Assembly: GCA_964588995.1 (NCBI GenBank)
Contig: CAZPQM010000004.1
Location: 61,163 to 125,162 of the forward strand
Reading direction: 5' to 3'
DNA from: CAZPQM01 sp964588995
Lineage (GTDB): Bacteria; Pseudomonadota; Alphaproteobacteria; Rickettsiales; UBA8987
Length of the DNA: 64,000 nt
In this document: in pieces, positions 1-8,964 of the stretch
Layout: each line of letters begins with the position of its first letter
How positions within the stretch are numbered: position 1 is the stretch's first letter
Notes under the pieces: model-generated
What the model saw: only the letters and a program-made list of their open reading frames with translations
Told to the model about the DNA's origin: nothing
Databases searched by the model: none
Program-made: the position numbers and the translations under genes

Positions 1-147
1 GTGCCCCTCAATCACGACATGCGGATGTACGGTAACGTTTTTGCCTAGCGAGACATGCGGCCCGATCATCGAATAGGCGCCAATGGTCACGCCATCGGCA
101 ATGGATGCCTTAGGATCGACAATGGCAGTGGGGTGGATGTCGGGCAC
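1..147 (-). CDS. lpxA: LpxA, UDP-N-acetylglucosamine acyltransferase (partial, N-terminal 49 residues)
   Basis: This is the 5' end of a gene that runs off the left edge of the window. Reading the minus strand from a GTG at 147 gives 49 codons starting MPDIHPTAIVDPKA and continuing with hexapeptide-repeat residues (ADGVTIGAYSMIG, LGKNVTVHPHVVIEGH), the left-handed beta-helix pattern of LpxA. The enzyme adds the first 3-hydroxyacyl chain to UDP-GlcNAc in lipid A synthesis. The GTG lies 4 bases after the fabZ stop, in the conserved lpxD-fabZ-lpxA order. The start is inferred from the family's usual N-terminus; the active-site His lies outside the window. Confidence 0.9.
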   Translation of the reverse strand, partial: MPDIHPTAIVDPKASIADGVTIGAYSMIGPHVSLGKNVTVHPHVVIEGH

Positions 148-151
148 GAAG

Positions 152-589
152 CTAGCCTTTATCCTGAATCATAGCGGCGATGGTCGCTTCGGTCGTTACT
201 TCGCCCTCCACCTCGGCATGGACGGCCAGCTTATACAGCATGCCGCGATTGCGGATAATTTCGACATGGAGTTTCAGGCAATCGCCCGGACTGACGGGCT
301 TACGGAATTTTGCCTGCTCAATCGAGGTGAAATAAACCAGTTTACCCTCGACCTCCTTGCCAAGCGTTTCAACCACCAGTGCGGCAGAGGTCTGCGCGAG
401 CGCCTCGATAATCAGCACGCCGGGCATGATCGGGTGACCGGGGAAATGCCCCTGAAAATGCGGCTCGTTCATCGTCACATTCTTGAGACCGACGGCGCGC
501 TTGCCCGGCTCGACTTCGAGAATGCGATCTACCAGCAAGAGCGGGTAGCGATGAGGGATCATTTCAATGATGCGCTGAATATCAATCAT
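152..589 (-). CDS. fabZ: FabZ, 3-hydroxyacyl-ACP dehydratase
   Basis: A 145-residue hot-dog-fold dehydratase that removes water from 3-hydroxyacyl-ACP in type II fatty acid synthesis. The signature GHFPGHPIMPG holds catalytic His48, and the IIEALAQ helix holds Glu62; the 14-residue spacing matches known FabZ enzymes. Length is normal. It sits between lpxD (3-base gap) and lpxA (4-base gap), so it is almost certainly co-transcribed with them. The context fits the known competition between FabZ and the LpxA/LpxD acyltransferases for 3-hydroxyacyl-ACP. No anomaly seen. Confidence 0.97.
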   Translation of the reverse strand: MIDIQRIIEMIPHRYPLLLVDRILEVEPGKRAVGLKNVTMNEPHFQGHFPGHPIMPGVLIIEALAQTSAALVVETLGKEVEGKLVYFTSIEQAKFRKPVSPGDCLKLHVEIIRNRGMLYKLAVHAEVEGEVTTEATIAAMIQDKG

Positions 590-592
590 AAG

Positions 593-1594
593 CTAGGTCT
601 TCTTCGTTAATCTGGACAGGGCAATGCTCTGGCGGTGATATTGCTTGATCGGCACAGCCGGACTGCCGCCGACCACTTCACCCGCCTTGACATCTTTCAT
701 CACGCCACTCTGCGCAGCGATCTGAGCACCTTTACCAAGGGAAAGGTGACCTGTCAAACCTGCCTGACCGCCTACGACACAAAAATCGCCCAGCTGCGTA
801 CTCCCGCTAATGCCCACCTGCGCCACGATGATACAGCCATAGCCCAGCTGGACATTATGCGCGATCTGTACGAGGTTATCGATTTTACACCCTTCGCCGA
901 TGATGGTATCCGGGCCTGCGCCGCGGTCAATGGTGGTATTCGCGCCTATTTCCACGTAATCGTGAATCATAACCCGGCCAAGCTGAGGCACTTTGATGTG
1001 CCGCCCCTGATGCGTCGCAAAGCCAAATCCATCCTGCCCGATCGCTGAGCCGGGATGAATGATGACATGATTGCCGAGAATGGTTTTCTGCAGGCTGACA
1101 TTCGGGTGGATGACGCAGGAATTGCCGACAACCACCCCGTCGCCGATGACCGCGCCGGGATGTATCACGCTATGCTGCCCGATCGTCACGCCGCGCCCGA
1201 TATAGGCGGCGTCTGAAACATGCGCTTTCGGGTCAATCACGGTTTCGGGATAGTCAGGTTCGGCATGATCCGGGTAGAACAGGCTCGCCGTTAGCGCGTA
1301 GGCGAAATAGGGGGCCTCGCTGATGAGCGGAACCGTGTGCTCCGGCAGGAGAGGCGCGGTTTCCTCCGTAACGAAACAGGCACCGGCCTGAGTTGCCTCT
1401 GCATCCTGCTTATATTTTAGGTTGTCCAGGAAGCTGATCGCTGAAGCGGTAGCGGTTTTTAAGTCCGCGACATCGTTGAAACCTTGCTCCTCATCCTCTT
1501 GCGTCGAGAGCGAAAGACCATGCCGCAAGGCATGGTCCATAATATCGCTAAGCCGGTAAGGGCCGGTATTCTTAAAAAAGGTAGGATCGGCCAC
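593..1594 (-). CDS. lpxD: LpxD, UDP-3-O-(3-hydroxyacyl)glucosamine N-acyltransferase
   Basis: A 333-residue enzyme catalysing the third step of lipid A synthesis, N-acylation of the UDP-linked glucosamine. The N-terminal ~110 residues form the uridine-binding domain. From about residue 115 onward there are many hexapeptide repeats (VIGDGVVVG, TIIGEGCKI) ending near residue 315. The DGFGFA motif (188-193) and catalytic His246 (IAHNV) are present. It lies 23 bases downstream of the skp/ompH gene, in the bamA-skp-lpxD-fabZ-lpxA order found across proteobacteria. Confidence 0.97.
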   Translation of the reverse strand: MADPTFFKNTGPYRLSDIMDHALRHGLSLSTQEDEEQGFNDVADLKTATASAISFLDNLKYKQDAEATQAGACFVTEETAPLLPEHTVPLISEAPYFAYALTASLFYPDHAEPDYPETVIDPKAHVSDAAYIGRGVTIGQHSVIHPGAVIGDGVVVGNSCVIHPNVSLQKTILGNHVIIHPGSAIGQDGFGFATHQGRHIKVPQLGRVMIHDYVEIGANTTIDRGAGPDTIIGEGCKIDNLVQIAHNVQLGYGCIIVAQVGISGSTQLGDFCVVGGQAGLTGHLSLGKGAQIAAQSGVMKDVKAGEVVGGSPAVPIKQYHRQSIALSRLTKKT

Positions 1595-1617
1595 CGGCGA
1601 GTCCTAAAAAACGTTGC

Positions 1618-2142
1618 TTATTGCTCGATATTCAGCTTAATGCTCGGCATTTCCTTGTCCAAACGCTTAAGTACAGCCTGCGAAATATCCAGCCCATCTT
1701 CATTATACAGCAGGCGAGACTTCGTAATCGCGACGGTAAATTCCTTATCCTCAGCAATATCAGCAATGATATCCCTTATTTTATCCCGCACCTGATCGGT
1801 CGCCTCTTTATTAGCCTTCTCCAGCTGGGAACGGCGCATTTGCAGGAGTTTTTGCGTCTCTACAAAACGCGCGCGGAAATCCTTTGCTTTCTGTTCAAAC
1901 GCTTCTTGCGAAATAATGTCCTTCTGCTTCGCCAGTTCTTCGTCCTCTTTCAGTAGCTCTTTCTCTTGCTTTTCCACTTCTTTCTGGAATTCGGAGCGCT
2001 TCGCTTCGATCTGCTGTTTAATATTTTGGACGACTTTAGAATTTTCAAAAACCTGCTCATCTACGACCGCGATGGTCTGGGCGAATGCCGGTAAGGTGGT
2101 TAAAGATAAGATGGTGATGCAAATTGCAGCGGCTAAACGCAT
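1618..2142 (-). CDS. skp: Skp/OmpH-family periplasmic chaperone
   Basis: A 174-residue exported protein with a clear signal peptide (MRLAAAICITILSL...AFA, cleavage near residue 21-22). The middle (about 40-130) is a long charged alpha-helical region rich in K, E and Q, as expected for the Skp tentacles that grip unfolded outer-membrane proteins. A hydrophobic beta element (TIAVVDEQVFENSKV) follows the signal peptide, typical of the OmpH fold. It lies between bamA (40-base gap) and lpxD. The name rests on the fold pattern and neighbours, since sequence identity in this family is low. Confidence 0.9.
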   Translation of the reverse strand: MRLAAAICITILSLTTLPAFAQTIAVVDEQVFENSKVVQNIKQQIEAKRSEFQKEVEKQEKELLKEDEELAKQKDIISQEAFEQKAKDFRARFVETQKLLQMRRSQLEKANKEATDQVRDKIRDIIADIAEDKEFTVAITKSRLLYNEDGLDISQAVLKRLDKEMPSIKLNIEQ

Positions 2143-2182
2143 AAGAACTCCCGTAAGTTAATTGACGGCCCAACGGCCTGTA

Positions 2183-4537
2183 TTAGAATCGTGTACCAAA
2201 ACTAAATCTGACGATTTCTGTTTCGTCAAAGTCTTCTTTAACAATCGCATCGGAAATGTCAATACGTATTGGTCCGAGCGGTGAACTCCATGACACGCCG
2301 AACCCGACAGATACCCGTGCGCTGGATTCATCTAACACCCGGCTCGTCGTACCTGTAGTCGGGTCGGTGAAATCGTCGTCATCCGTACCGAATAACGTAC
2401 CGACATCGGTGAATAGAGCACCTTCTACGCCGAGCTCTTCCGGTAAGCCGAGTGGAAAGCCGACCTCGACCGAGCCGATAGCGTAGTTATTACCGCCGAG
2501 CGGATCGCGTGAGGCGTCGTCACGCGGGCCGATACCTTCGTTGTCGAAGCCGCGCATTTCGTTCTGTCCGATGAAGAACCGGTCGTTAATCCGCACATCC
2601 TCACCACCAAAAGCTGTCACATTACCCAGGCTACCGGTCAACCGCAGCGTAATATCATCGGTTATGAAGGGCTGATAATAACCGGCGCGGACTTCGTGGC
2701 GGAGAAATTTCGCATCACCTCCCAGCCCGGCTACATCCTGATTAAAGCGGAGGAAGAAGCCATCACGCGGGTTGAAGCGGCTATCACGCTTATCGTAAAT
2801 CAAGGAATGGCCGACCAGTGAAGTCGTATTCTTTCCTTCCTGCCGTTTGATGAATTCCGAAGCAAGCTCGTCGACATCCGTAATATCGTCCGAACGTAGC
2901 GAGTAGCGCAGCGAGTGACGCAAATGATCGGTCACGGAATACGCACCGCGCAACACCGTACCTACGGTTTCATTGTCAAACGTACGGTTGGTGCGTGCGG
3001 AATCCCCGTCACGGGTAATGCTGAAAATATCAAACCCGGCCGCAAAATCCTTACCGAGGAAGTAGGGTTCGGTGAAGCTCAGGTCGATTTCCTGCCGCAC
3101 GGAGGCGAGCGTAAAATTCAGTTTCAGAAATTGTCCCTTACCCAGCAGGTTACGCTCGGTGATGCTGATATCGCCGAGGGCACCATCGGTGGAGGAGAAA
3201 CCGGCTCCGAACGTCAGCTCACCCGTTGACTGCTCTTCGACATCGACATTGACATTAATACGGTCCGGCGCGCTACCGGGCTCGTTCGAGAATTCGGTTT
3301 TACTGAAAAAGCCGAGATTTTCGATTTTCTGTTTCGAGCGTTTGATTTGAGAAGCATTATACGGGTCTCCTTCGGCCAGGTTAAATTCCCGCCGGATGAC
3401 CCGGTCCAGCGTCCGGACATTGCCGCTGATATTGATGTTTTCCACATAGACGCGCGGCCCCTGTTTAATAATATAATTCAGACCGATGGTACGATCTTCC
3501 TCATTCTTATTATAGCGCGGCTCGATATCCACAAAAGCGTAGCCCAGATCACCGAGGAAATCGGTCAATATCTGCGAGCTGTTTTCAATTTCATTGGCGT
3601 CAAACACATCACCCTTTTCGGTGGTCAGCTGCTGCTGCAGATCGGTTGCATCCACCTGCTTGACCGTGCTTGTCACCTCCATATCGCCGAACGTGTAGCG
3701 TGGTCCTTCCTCAACCGTAAAGGTGATAATAAAATCGGACTTATCCGGGGTCAGCTCGGCATTCGCTGAGAGCACGCGGAAATCGGCATAGCCTTCTGAT
3801 ACGTAAAAGCGGCGGAGCAATTCTTTATCAAACTCCAGCCGATCAGGATCGAACGTATCATTGCTCGACAAAATCCGGTACCAGCGCGTTTCCTTGGTCG
3901 CGAGCACTGCACGCAGCCGCTCATCATTAAACGCTTCGTTACCGGTAAACACGATACGCGCGATTTCGGACTTATCACCTTCGTCAATCTCATAGACGAG
4001 ATTGACGCGATTCTGCTCGAGCGGGATGATTTTCGGCACTACTTCCGCCCCGAAACGACCATTGCGCTGATAGATCGTCAGAATGCGCTTCACATCCTGC
4101 TGAATGGCGGATTTTGAATAAACCGAGCGAGGACCTAACGAGGTTTCCTGCGCGAGCTCTTCATCATCTATACGTTTGTTGCCTTCAAAAATCACATCGG
4201 AGATGATCGGGTTTTCCACCACGGTAACGATCAGCTTATTCTGCCGGCTTGAAATGGTGATATCGGCGAATAATCCGGAGTCATAGAGTTTTTCAAGCGC
4301 TTCATTAACCTCGCTTTCCGAGACCCGGCCACCCGTTTCCAGCCCAAGGAAGGTGAGAATCGTCTCATTCTCGACGCGTTCATTGCCTCGCACCTCAATC
4401 GTCTCCACCTGCACGGTTTCCTGTGACAATGCAGGTTGGGGTGCCAGCGTAACGGCTGCGCCGCCCATACCGACCGTCATAAAGGCCAGCGACGTGGAAA
4501 TGCCCAACCGTGCTAGAAACGAACCTGCTGATGTCAT
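2183..4537 (-). CDS. bamA: BamA, outer-membrane protein assembly factor
   Basis: A 784-residue Omp85 protein, the core of the BAM complex that inserts beta-barrels into the outer membrane. It has an N-terminal signal sequence (cleavage near residue 38, ALSQ), then five POTRA domains to about residue 430 (repeats such as VETIEVRGNERVENETIL and ISDVIFEGNKRIDDEEL), then a C-terminal 16-strand barrel with the conserved block IGPRDD and a terminal aromatic (FSFGTRF). Length is normal. The gene follows rseP by 15 bases on the minus strand. BamD, its partner lipoprotein, is encoded at 41938. Confidence 0.97.
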   Translation of the reverse strand: MTSAGSFLARLGISTSLAFMTVGMGGAAVTLAPQPALSQETVQVETIEVRGNERVENETILTFLGLETGGRVSESEVNEALEKLYDSGLFADITISSRQNKLIVTVVENPIISDVIFEGNKRIDDEELAQETSLGPRSVYSKSAIQQDVKRILTIYQRNGRFGAEVVPKIIPLEQNRVNLVYEIDEGDKSEIARIVFTGNEAFNDERLRAVLATKETRWYRILSSNDTFDPDRLEFDKELLRRFYVSEGYADFRVLSANAELTPDKSDFIITFTVEEGPRYTFGDMEVTSTVKQVDATDLQQQLTTEKGDVFDANEIENSSQILTDFLGDLGYAFVDIEPRYNKNEEDRTIGLNYIIKQGPRVYVENINISGNVRTLDRVIRREFNLAEGDPYNASQIKRSKQKIENLGFFSKTEFSNEPGSAPDRINVNVDVEEQSTGELTFGAGFSSTDGALGDISITERNLLGKGQFLKLNFTLASVRQEIDLSFTEPYFLGKDFAAGFDIFSITRDGDSARTNRTFDNETVGTVLRGAYSVTDHLRHSLRYSLRSDDITDVDELASEFIKRQEGKNTTSLVGHSLIYDKRDSRFNPRDGFFLRFNQDVAGLGGDAKFLRHEVRAGYYQPFITDDITLRLTGSLGNVTAFGGEDVRINDRFFIGQNEMRGFDNEGIGPRDDASRDPLGGNNYAIGSVEVGFPLGLPEELGVEGALFTDVGTLFGTDDDDFTDPTTGTTSRVLDESSARVSVGFGVSWSSPLGPIRIDISDAIVKEDFDETEIVRFSFGTRF

Positions 4538-4552
4538 ACCCGACCCCTACCG

Positions 4553-5665
4553 CTAAAAAATACCGAAATGCTTCAAATCATTAAAGGTTGCAAAAAGCAT
4601 TAGCATAATGAGAACGACAAAACCACCGCGAAAGAAATATTCCTGCGCCGCATCGGACAATGGTTTGCCGCGTATGGCCTCAAAGACATAAAACATCAGG
4701 TGCCCACCATCCAGCAGCGGGATGGGGAACAGGTTCACCAGTCCCAGATTGATCGACAGGACCGCCATGAACCAGAACACCATGCGCCAGCCCGCTTCGA
4801 CCGATTGGCCGGAATAATCCGCAATCCGGAGGATGCCGCTTAGCTGGTCGGCACTGCGGGTACCCATGATCATCTGACCGACGGCCTGTAGCGTACGTTT
4901 CGACAAATTATAGGTCTCGACGACGGCGGCTCCCATCGACTCGACAATGCCGAGCTTGGCATGTTTCGGTTCGGCAGGGGCAATTCCGATAAGGCCAAGC
5001 TCAATATCGTTGCCGAAGGCATCTTCGGAGGCGGAGAGCTTCGGTGTAATCGTATCTTCAATGATTTCATCGCCGCGTTGATAGCGGATTTCCATCGGGA
5101 TATTCGGATGCAGCATGACAATATCCTGAATCTGACGGAAGCGGCTGATCGACTCCCCGTCGAGGCTGACAATGACATCGCCTGCCTGCAGCCCGATTTC
5201 CGCTGCGGCGCTGTCTTCCATCACTTCACCGATCTGCGACGTTGTTTCCGGGCGCCCATACACCACGAAGAAAAACGCGAGAATGGCGATCGCGAGCAGG
5301 AAATTCGCCATCGGACCCGCTAGCACGATCAGGAACTTTTGCCACAGCGGTTGGGTATGGAAGGCAACCTTTTCTTCTTCCGGCGTCAGCTTTTTTATTT
5401 TCTCATTATCCGGGGTGCTAGCTGCGCCTTCGTCACCGAACATTTTGACGTAGCCACCCATGGGTATGGAGCTGATTTTCCAGCGTGTGCCTGATTTGTC
5501 GTTCCAGCCCCAAAGTTCCGGGCCGAAGCCAATCGAGAAAGCATCGATTTTAACACCGCATTTTTTCGCAACCCAGTAATGACCGTATTCATGGATGAAG
5601 ACGATCACCGAGATGATCAGAATGAAAGAAAAAATATTATGCGCAATCAGCGTAAGTAAATCCAT
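4553..5665 (-). CDS. rseP: RseP, site-2 intramembrane zinc metalloprotease
   Basis: A 370-residue membrane protease that cleaves transmembrane substrates such as anti-sigma factors and remnant signal peptides. The zinc motif HEYGH is at residues 25-29 within the first membrane segment, and LDGGH is at 318-322, the third-ligand region. A PDZ domain (IGLQAGDVIVSLDGE) lies in the periplasmic part. The start at 5665 (MDLLTLIAHN) is preferred because the protein should begin just before the first membrane helix, and an AGGA lies 7-8 bases upstream. An in-frame ATG at 5689 and a longer reading to 5704 are possible but would add charged residues. Confidence 0.95.
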   Translation of the reverse strand: MDLLTLIAHNIFSFILIISVIVFIHEYGHYWVAKKCGVKIDAFSIGFGPELWGWNDKSGTRWKISSIPMGGYVKMFGDEGAASTPDNEKIKKLTPEEEKVAFHTQPLWQKFLIVLAGPMANFLLAIAILAFFFVVYGRPETTSQIGEVMEDSAAAEIGLQAGDVIVSLDGESISRFRQIQDIVMLHPNIPMEIRYQRGDEIIEDTITPKLSASEDAFGNDIELGLIGIAPAEPKHAKLGIVESMGAAVVETYNLSKRTLQAVGQMIMGTRSADQLSGILRIADYSGQSVEAGWRMVFWFMAVLSINLGLVNLFPIPLLDGGHLMFYVFEAIRGKPLSDAAQEYFFRGGFVVLIMLMLFATFNDLKHFGIF

Positions 5666-5743
5666 ATAGCGTCCTATCTTTCGCGCCATTATAGGGTTTT
5701 GCACCCAATGTGCAAGGAGGAGGTTTTAGGTTTTAGGGTATGG

Positions 5744-6181
5744 GTCATCCTGAGCGGAGCGCCAGCGAAGCCGAAGGATCGTTTACCCCCGTCATCGCGA
5801 GGAGGGCTTTAGCCCGACGTGGTGATCTCAAGCTGCATATGCCCAGCACCCAGCCGCACGAGATTGCCGCGCTCCCGTTGGTCGCTCGCAATGACGGCTA
5901 ACCCTCACCCTACCCCTCCCCCATAGGGAGAGGGAATACAAGAACATTCCTCCCCTGCCTGCGGGGGAGGCAACGAGGCTAGCTTCTATGAAGCGTAGCC
6001 GCAGTGGTGGGGGTGTCATGTGCTTACGGTGAGTAGTCATGCCCCCCTCCCAACCTCCCCCCGCAAGCAGGGGGAGGAGCAGGAACCCCGTCATCGCGAA
6101 CGCAGTGAAGTGATCTCAGGCCGCATATACCAAGACGCCCGAGATTGCCGCGCTCCCGTTGGTCGCTCGCAATGACGGGCG
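5744..6181. repeat. Cluster of dispersed palindromic repeats between rseP and dxr
   Basis: This 588-base gap between rseP and dxr holds no credible gene. It is made of end-to-end repeat units: a 'TCATCCTGAGCG ... GAAGGATC' fragment (5744-5780), a 'GTCATCGCGAGG ... CTCGCAATGACGG' palindrome (5789-5898), a 'CCTCACCC...GGGAGAGG' unit (5899-5940), a 'CTCCCC..GCGGGGGAGG' unit (5946-6085) and a second 'GTCATCGCGAACG ... CTCGCAATGACGG' palindrome (6088-6181). All recur elsewhere in the window. The 72 bases from 6182 to dxr show nothing recognisable. Apparent ORFs here are repeat translations. Confidence 0.9.
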
Positions 6182-6253
6182 GGGCTATTCGCTTTGCTCA
6201 GGGCGCCAATCCACCCTCTAACTCTCCCCTTATTGCTAATGGTAAATCGCTGA

Positions 6254-7501
6254 TTATGGATCAGACGTAGCTACGGACGTATTGGCAATGGCGCGCTCGC
6301 GTTTCTGCTGATCGATCAGGCGGCTGGTCAGCTCTCTGGTGCGTCGTTCCGTTTCATAAACATGCTCGATCGATTCAATGGCGGCGAAATTCGATAGCTG
6401 CAGCGTTTCCTCAACGATGCGCGCAATATCGAGATAGGTAATGCGGTTATTCAGGAATGCATCGACCGCGACTTCATTCGCTACATTGAAAATGCACGGC
6501 GCACTATCGGCGTACTCCAGGCATTCGCGCGCGAGGCGCAACGCAGGAAAGCGCACTTCATCTGGTTTTTCAAAGGTGAGCGCGCCAATTTCCAGCAAAT
6601 TCAATCGCTTGGTCTTGGTGTTAAGTCTTTCAGGCCAGCCGAGCGCGTAGGCAATCGGTACGCACATATCCGGCTCACTTAACCCGGCAACCACTGCGCC
6701 ATCGGCATAATACACCATGCCGTGGATAATGGATTCCGGATGTACCACCGTTTTCAATCGGGCGGCTTCAACCCCGAAAAGATGGTAGGCCTCAATCAGC
6801 TCAAGCCCCTTATTCATCATGGTCGCAGAATCAACCGAGATTTTCGCGCCCATATCCCAGTTCGGATGCGCAACCGCCTGCTCAGGCGTGACATGCTTCA
6901 TTTCTTCAAGGCTCAACGTGCGGAACGGGCCGCCGGAAGCGGTGAGGTAAATTGCTTCAATCGCGTCATCGGTCTCGTAATCGGTCGCCTGATAGATCGC
7001 GTTATGTTCCGAGTCAACCGGAATGAGAATCGCATTATGCGCGATCGCTTCATCAATCATCAACTCACCGGCACAAACGAGGCATTCCTTATTGGCGAGG
7101 CCAATGGTATTCCCGGCCTGAATCGCGGCGAGGGTAGGGCGGAGGGCTGCAGCGCCAACGATACCACTGATCACGATATCGACTTCCGTTGCGGCCGCTT
7201 CATCGAGCGCTTCTGCCCCGCAATGCACTTCCACCGGAGTATCTTTCAGCGCATCCTTAACGCGAAAGAATTTATCGCTGCCCTCAATCACCACATGTTC
7301 GGGTTGAAACCGGAGGGCCTGCTTGATCAGCAACTCGGCATTCTGCCCGGCGGTCAGGGCGTTAATCTTAAAATGATGCGGCTGGTCGGCAATGACTTTC
7401 AGTGTATTCTGCCCGATCGTACCGGTCGAGCCGAGTATGGTCACGCTTCGTGGTGCCACCTGCGGAGAGAAATGCACTACGTTGCTTTTGGTATGTTTCA
7501 T
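6254..7501 (-). CDS. dxr: Dxr, 1-deoxy-D-xylulose 5-phosphate reductoisomerase
   Basis: A 415-residue enzyme converting DXP to 2-C-methyl-D-erythritol 4-phosphate, the committed step of the non-mevalonate isoprenoid pathway. The NADPH-binding GSTGTIG is at 24-30. Downstream are LANKECLV, the metal/substrate motifs PVDSEHNAI and ASGGPFR, ISVDSATMMNKG, and GLSEPDMCVPIAYALGWP. The start MKHTKSNVV at 7501 leaves 8 bases after the cdsA stop. The reading can extend to 7546 inside cdsA, but that adds unmatched residues. The C-terminal tail (~15 residues, Lys/Arg rich) runs past the usual family end. Confidence 0.95.
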   Translation of the reverse strand: MKHTKSNVVHFSPQVAPRSVTILGSTGTIGQNTLKVIADQPHHFKINALTAGQNAELLIKQALRFQPEHVVIEGSDKFFRVKDALKDTPVEVHCGAEALDEAAATEVDIVISGIVGAAALRPTLAAIQAGNTIGLANKECLVCAGELMIDEAIAHNAILIPVDSEHNAIYQATDYETDDAIEAIYLTASGGPFRTLSLEEMKHVTPEQAVAHPNWDMGAKISVDSATMMNKGLELIEAYHLFGVEAARLKTVVHPESIIHGMVYYADGAVVAGLSEPDMCVPIAYALGWPERLNTKTKRLNLLEIGALTFEKPDEVRFPALRLARECLEYADSAPCIFNVANEVAVDAFLNNRITYLDIARIVEETLQLSNFAAIESIEHVYETERRTRELTSRLIDQQKRERAIANTSVATSDP

Positions 7502-7509
7502 GAGTTTTT

Positions 7510-8160
7510 TCACTGTATCGGCCTTATTACAAATAAAAATAACCACGCCACCACAGCCACGGGTAATAAACCATCCAGACGATCCAGCACGCCACCATGC
7601 GCACCTAGCAGCTTTCCACTATCTTTTACCTGACATTTGCGCTTAATCCAAGACTCAAACAGGTCACCGCCCTGAGAAATGATAGAAAAGAAGACCGCAA
7701 GCAGAGCATGGACGAAAATGGCAGGCCCTTCAATGGCCATCATATAAGCCGTGGAAGCCAAAGTCGCTAAGAGAATGCCGCCGATAGCGCCCGCCCAGGT
7801 TTTATTCGGGCTAATGCGCGGGGCGAGTTTGCGCCCTCCGAAGCGCTTACCGGCCAGATAGCCCCCGATATCCGTGCCCCAGACAATCATCAGCAGCCAG
7901 ATGATCATGGACAAACCGACCTCTTCCAGCTCGCGGATCTGGATCAGTGCCGCGCAGGGAAGGGCAATATAAGCGAGGCCGAATAGCCCGTAAGGCCGCC
8001 AGTCGCGCAAATTGATGATCATGCCCTGCCATTCCAGAAACATGAGCGCGCCAGCGATACTGATCATAATCTGAAACGTGATGCCGCCCAGATAGGTCAC
8101 GTATAGCGCGATAGGAATAAGAATGATGCTATAGAGCAGACGAGAAGTGAGGCTGTTCAT
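7510..8160 (-). CDS. cdsA: CdsA, phosphatidate cytidylyltransferase
   Basis: A 216-residue integral membrane enzyme making CDP-diacylglycerol from phosphatidic acid and CTP. It has about six hydrophobic segments. The C-terminal signature reads SQGGDLFESWIKRK followed by KDSG, GAHGG and LDRLD, the metal- and CTP-binding pattern of the family; ISPNKTWAGAIGG lies upstream. At 216 residues it is shorter than E. coli CdsA (285), with N-terminal helices missing, which is common in alphaproteobacteria. Its ATG overlaps the uppS stop by 4 bases (ATGA), indicating translational coupling. Confidence 0.95.
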   Translation of the reverse strand: MNSLTSRLLYSIILIPIALYVTYLGGITFQIMISIAGALMFLEWQGMIINLRDWRPYGLFGLAYIALPCAALIQIRELEEVGLSMIIWLLMIVWGTDIGGYLAGKRFGGRKLAPRISPNKTWAGAIGGILLATLASTAYMMAIEGPAIFVHALLAVFFSIISQGGDLFESWIKRKCQVKDSGKLLGAHGGVLDRLDGLLPVAVVAWLFLFVIRPIQ

Positions 8161-8852
8161 ACCGCAGCCGCCTTGGCGCGATCTTCCGCTTTGCCGAAAC
8201 GCCGCTCGCGTCTGGTGAAGTCCTCAAGCGCTGCTTGGAATGCGTCAGCGTCAAAATCCGGCCATAAGGTTTCCGTAAAATAGAGTTCAGTATAGGCGCA
8301 TTGCCAGAGCAAAAAATTGCTGATCCGTTGTTCGCCACCGGTGCGGATCAGTAGGTCAGGATCGGGAATGCCGCGCGTATACAAGAGGTTAGAGAAATCT
8401 TCTTCCGTAATGGAGGACGGGTCGTCCATGCTGCGGATAGCCTGAATCATTTCCTGCCGGCTGCCATAGCTAAGCGCCACATTCAGCATGAGCCGCTCAT
8501 TATCCTGCGTTTCGATTTCCGCACGCTTGACCTTATTCAGTACCTTGGGTTCCAGCCGCGTCAGGTCGCCCATCGCGCGAAAGCGAACCCCGTTCTGCTT
8601 TAATTCGCCCAGCTCTTTCGTGATATAGTACTGCAATAACTCCATCAGACCGTTCACTTCATCGGGGGAGCGATTCCAGTTTTCAGAAGAAAAGGCGTAG
8701 AGTGTAAGGTATTGAATATGATGACGAATACACTCTTCGATGGCGATGCGAGCGGATTTTGCCCCCTCGCGATGGCCTTTAAGGCGCGGCATGGAACGCT
8801 GATTCGCCCAGCGGCCATTTCCATCCATGATAATCGCGAGGTGGTTTAGCAT
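8157..8852 (-). CDS. uppS: UppS, di-trans,poly-cis-undecaprenyl diphosphate synthase
   Basis: A 231-residue cis-prenyltransferase that builds the C55 lipid carrier for peptidoglycan and other envelope polymers. The catalytic loop MDGNGRWA has Asp10, Asn12, Gly13 and Arg14. SSENWNR and the C-terminal DLLIRTGGEQRISNFLLWQ carry the second substrate site and metal-binding region. Its N-terminus is very short, starting just before the active-site strand. It is coupled to cdsA by a 4-base overlap and separated from frr by 112 bases with no recognisable feature. Confidence 0.96.
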   Translation of the reverse strand: MLNHLAIIMDGNGRWANQRSMPRLKGHREGAKSARIAIEECIRHHIQYLTLYAFSSENWNRSPDEVNGLMELLQYYITKELGELKQNGVRFRAMGDLTRLEPKVLNKVKRAEIETQDNERLMLNVALSYGSRQEMIQAIRSMDDPSSITEEDFSNLLYTRGIPDPDLLIRTGGEQRISNFLLWQCAYTELYFTETLWPDFDADAFQAALEDFTRRERRFGKAEDRAKAAAV

Positions 8853-8964
8853 ACGGATACTGGAATGTCATTCACAGCCGAGCGTCGTGAGGCTGGGAAT
8901 CTCATGCGGTAAGGCCGAGACCCCCATGTTGGCAGCAGCCTCCATGAGGATGACGTATACATCG

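Noticed and set aside
83..610. A 175-codon plus-strand frame over fabZ and lpxA
   Set aside because: FabZ catalytic residues and the LpxA start are on the minus strand; the plus frame is a shadow.
5828..6094. An 88-codon frame in the rseP-dxr gap
   Set aside because: Its residues are translations of palindromic and G/C-rich repeats that recur in the window; such frames are often mis-annotated as hypothetical proteins.
6722..7633. A 303-codon plus-strand frame across dxr and cdsA
   Set aside because: Both minus-strand genes have clear enzyme motifs; the opposite frame shows none and has no ribosome-binding site.
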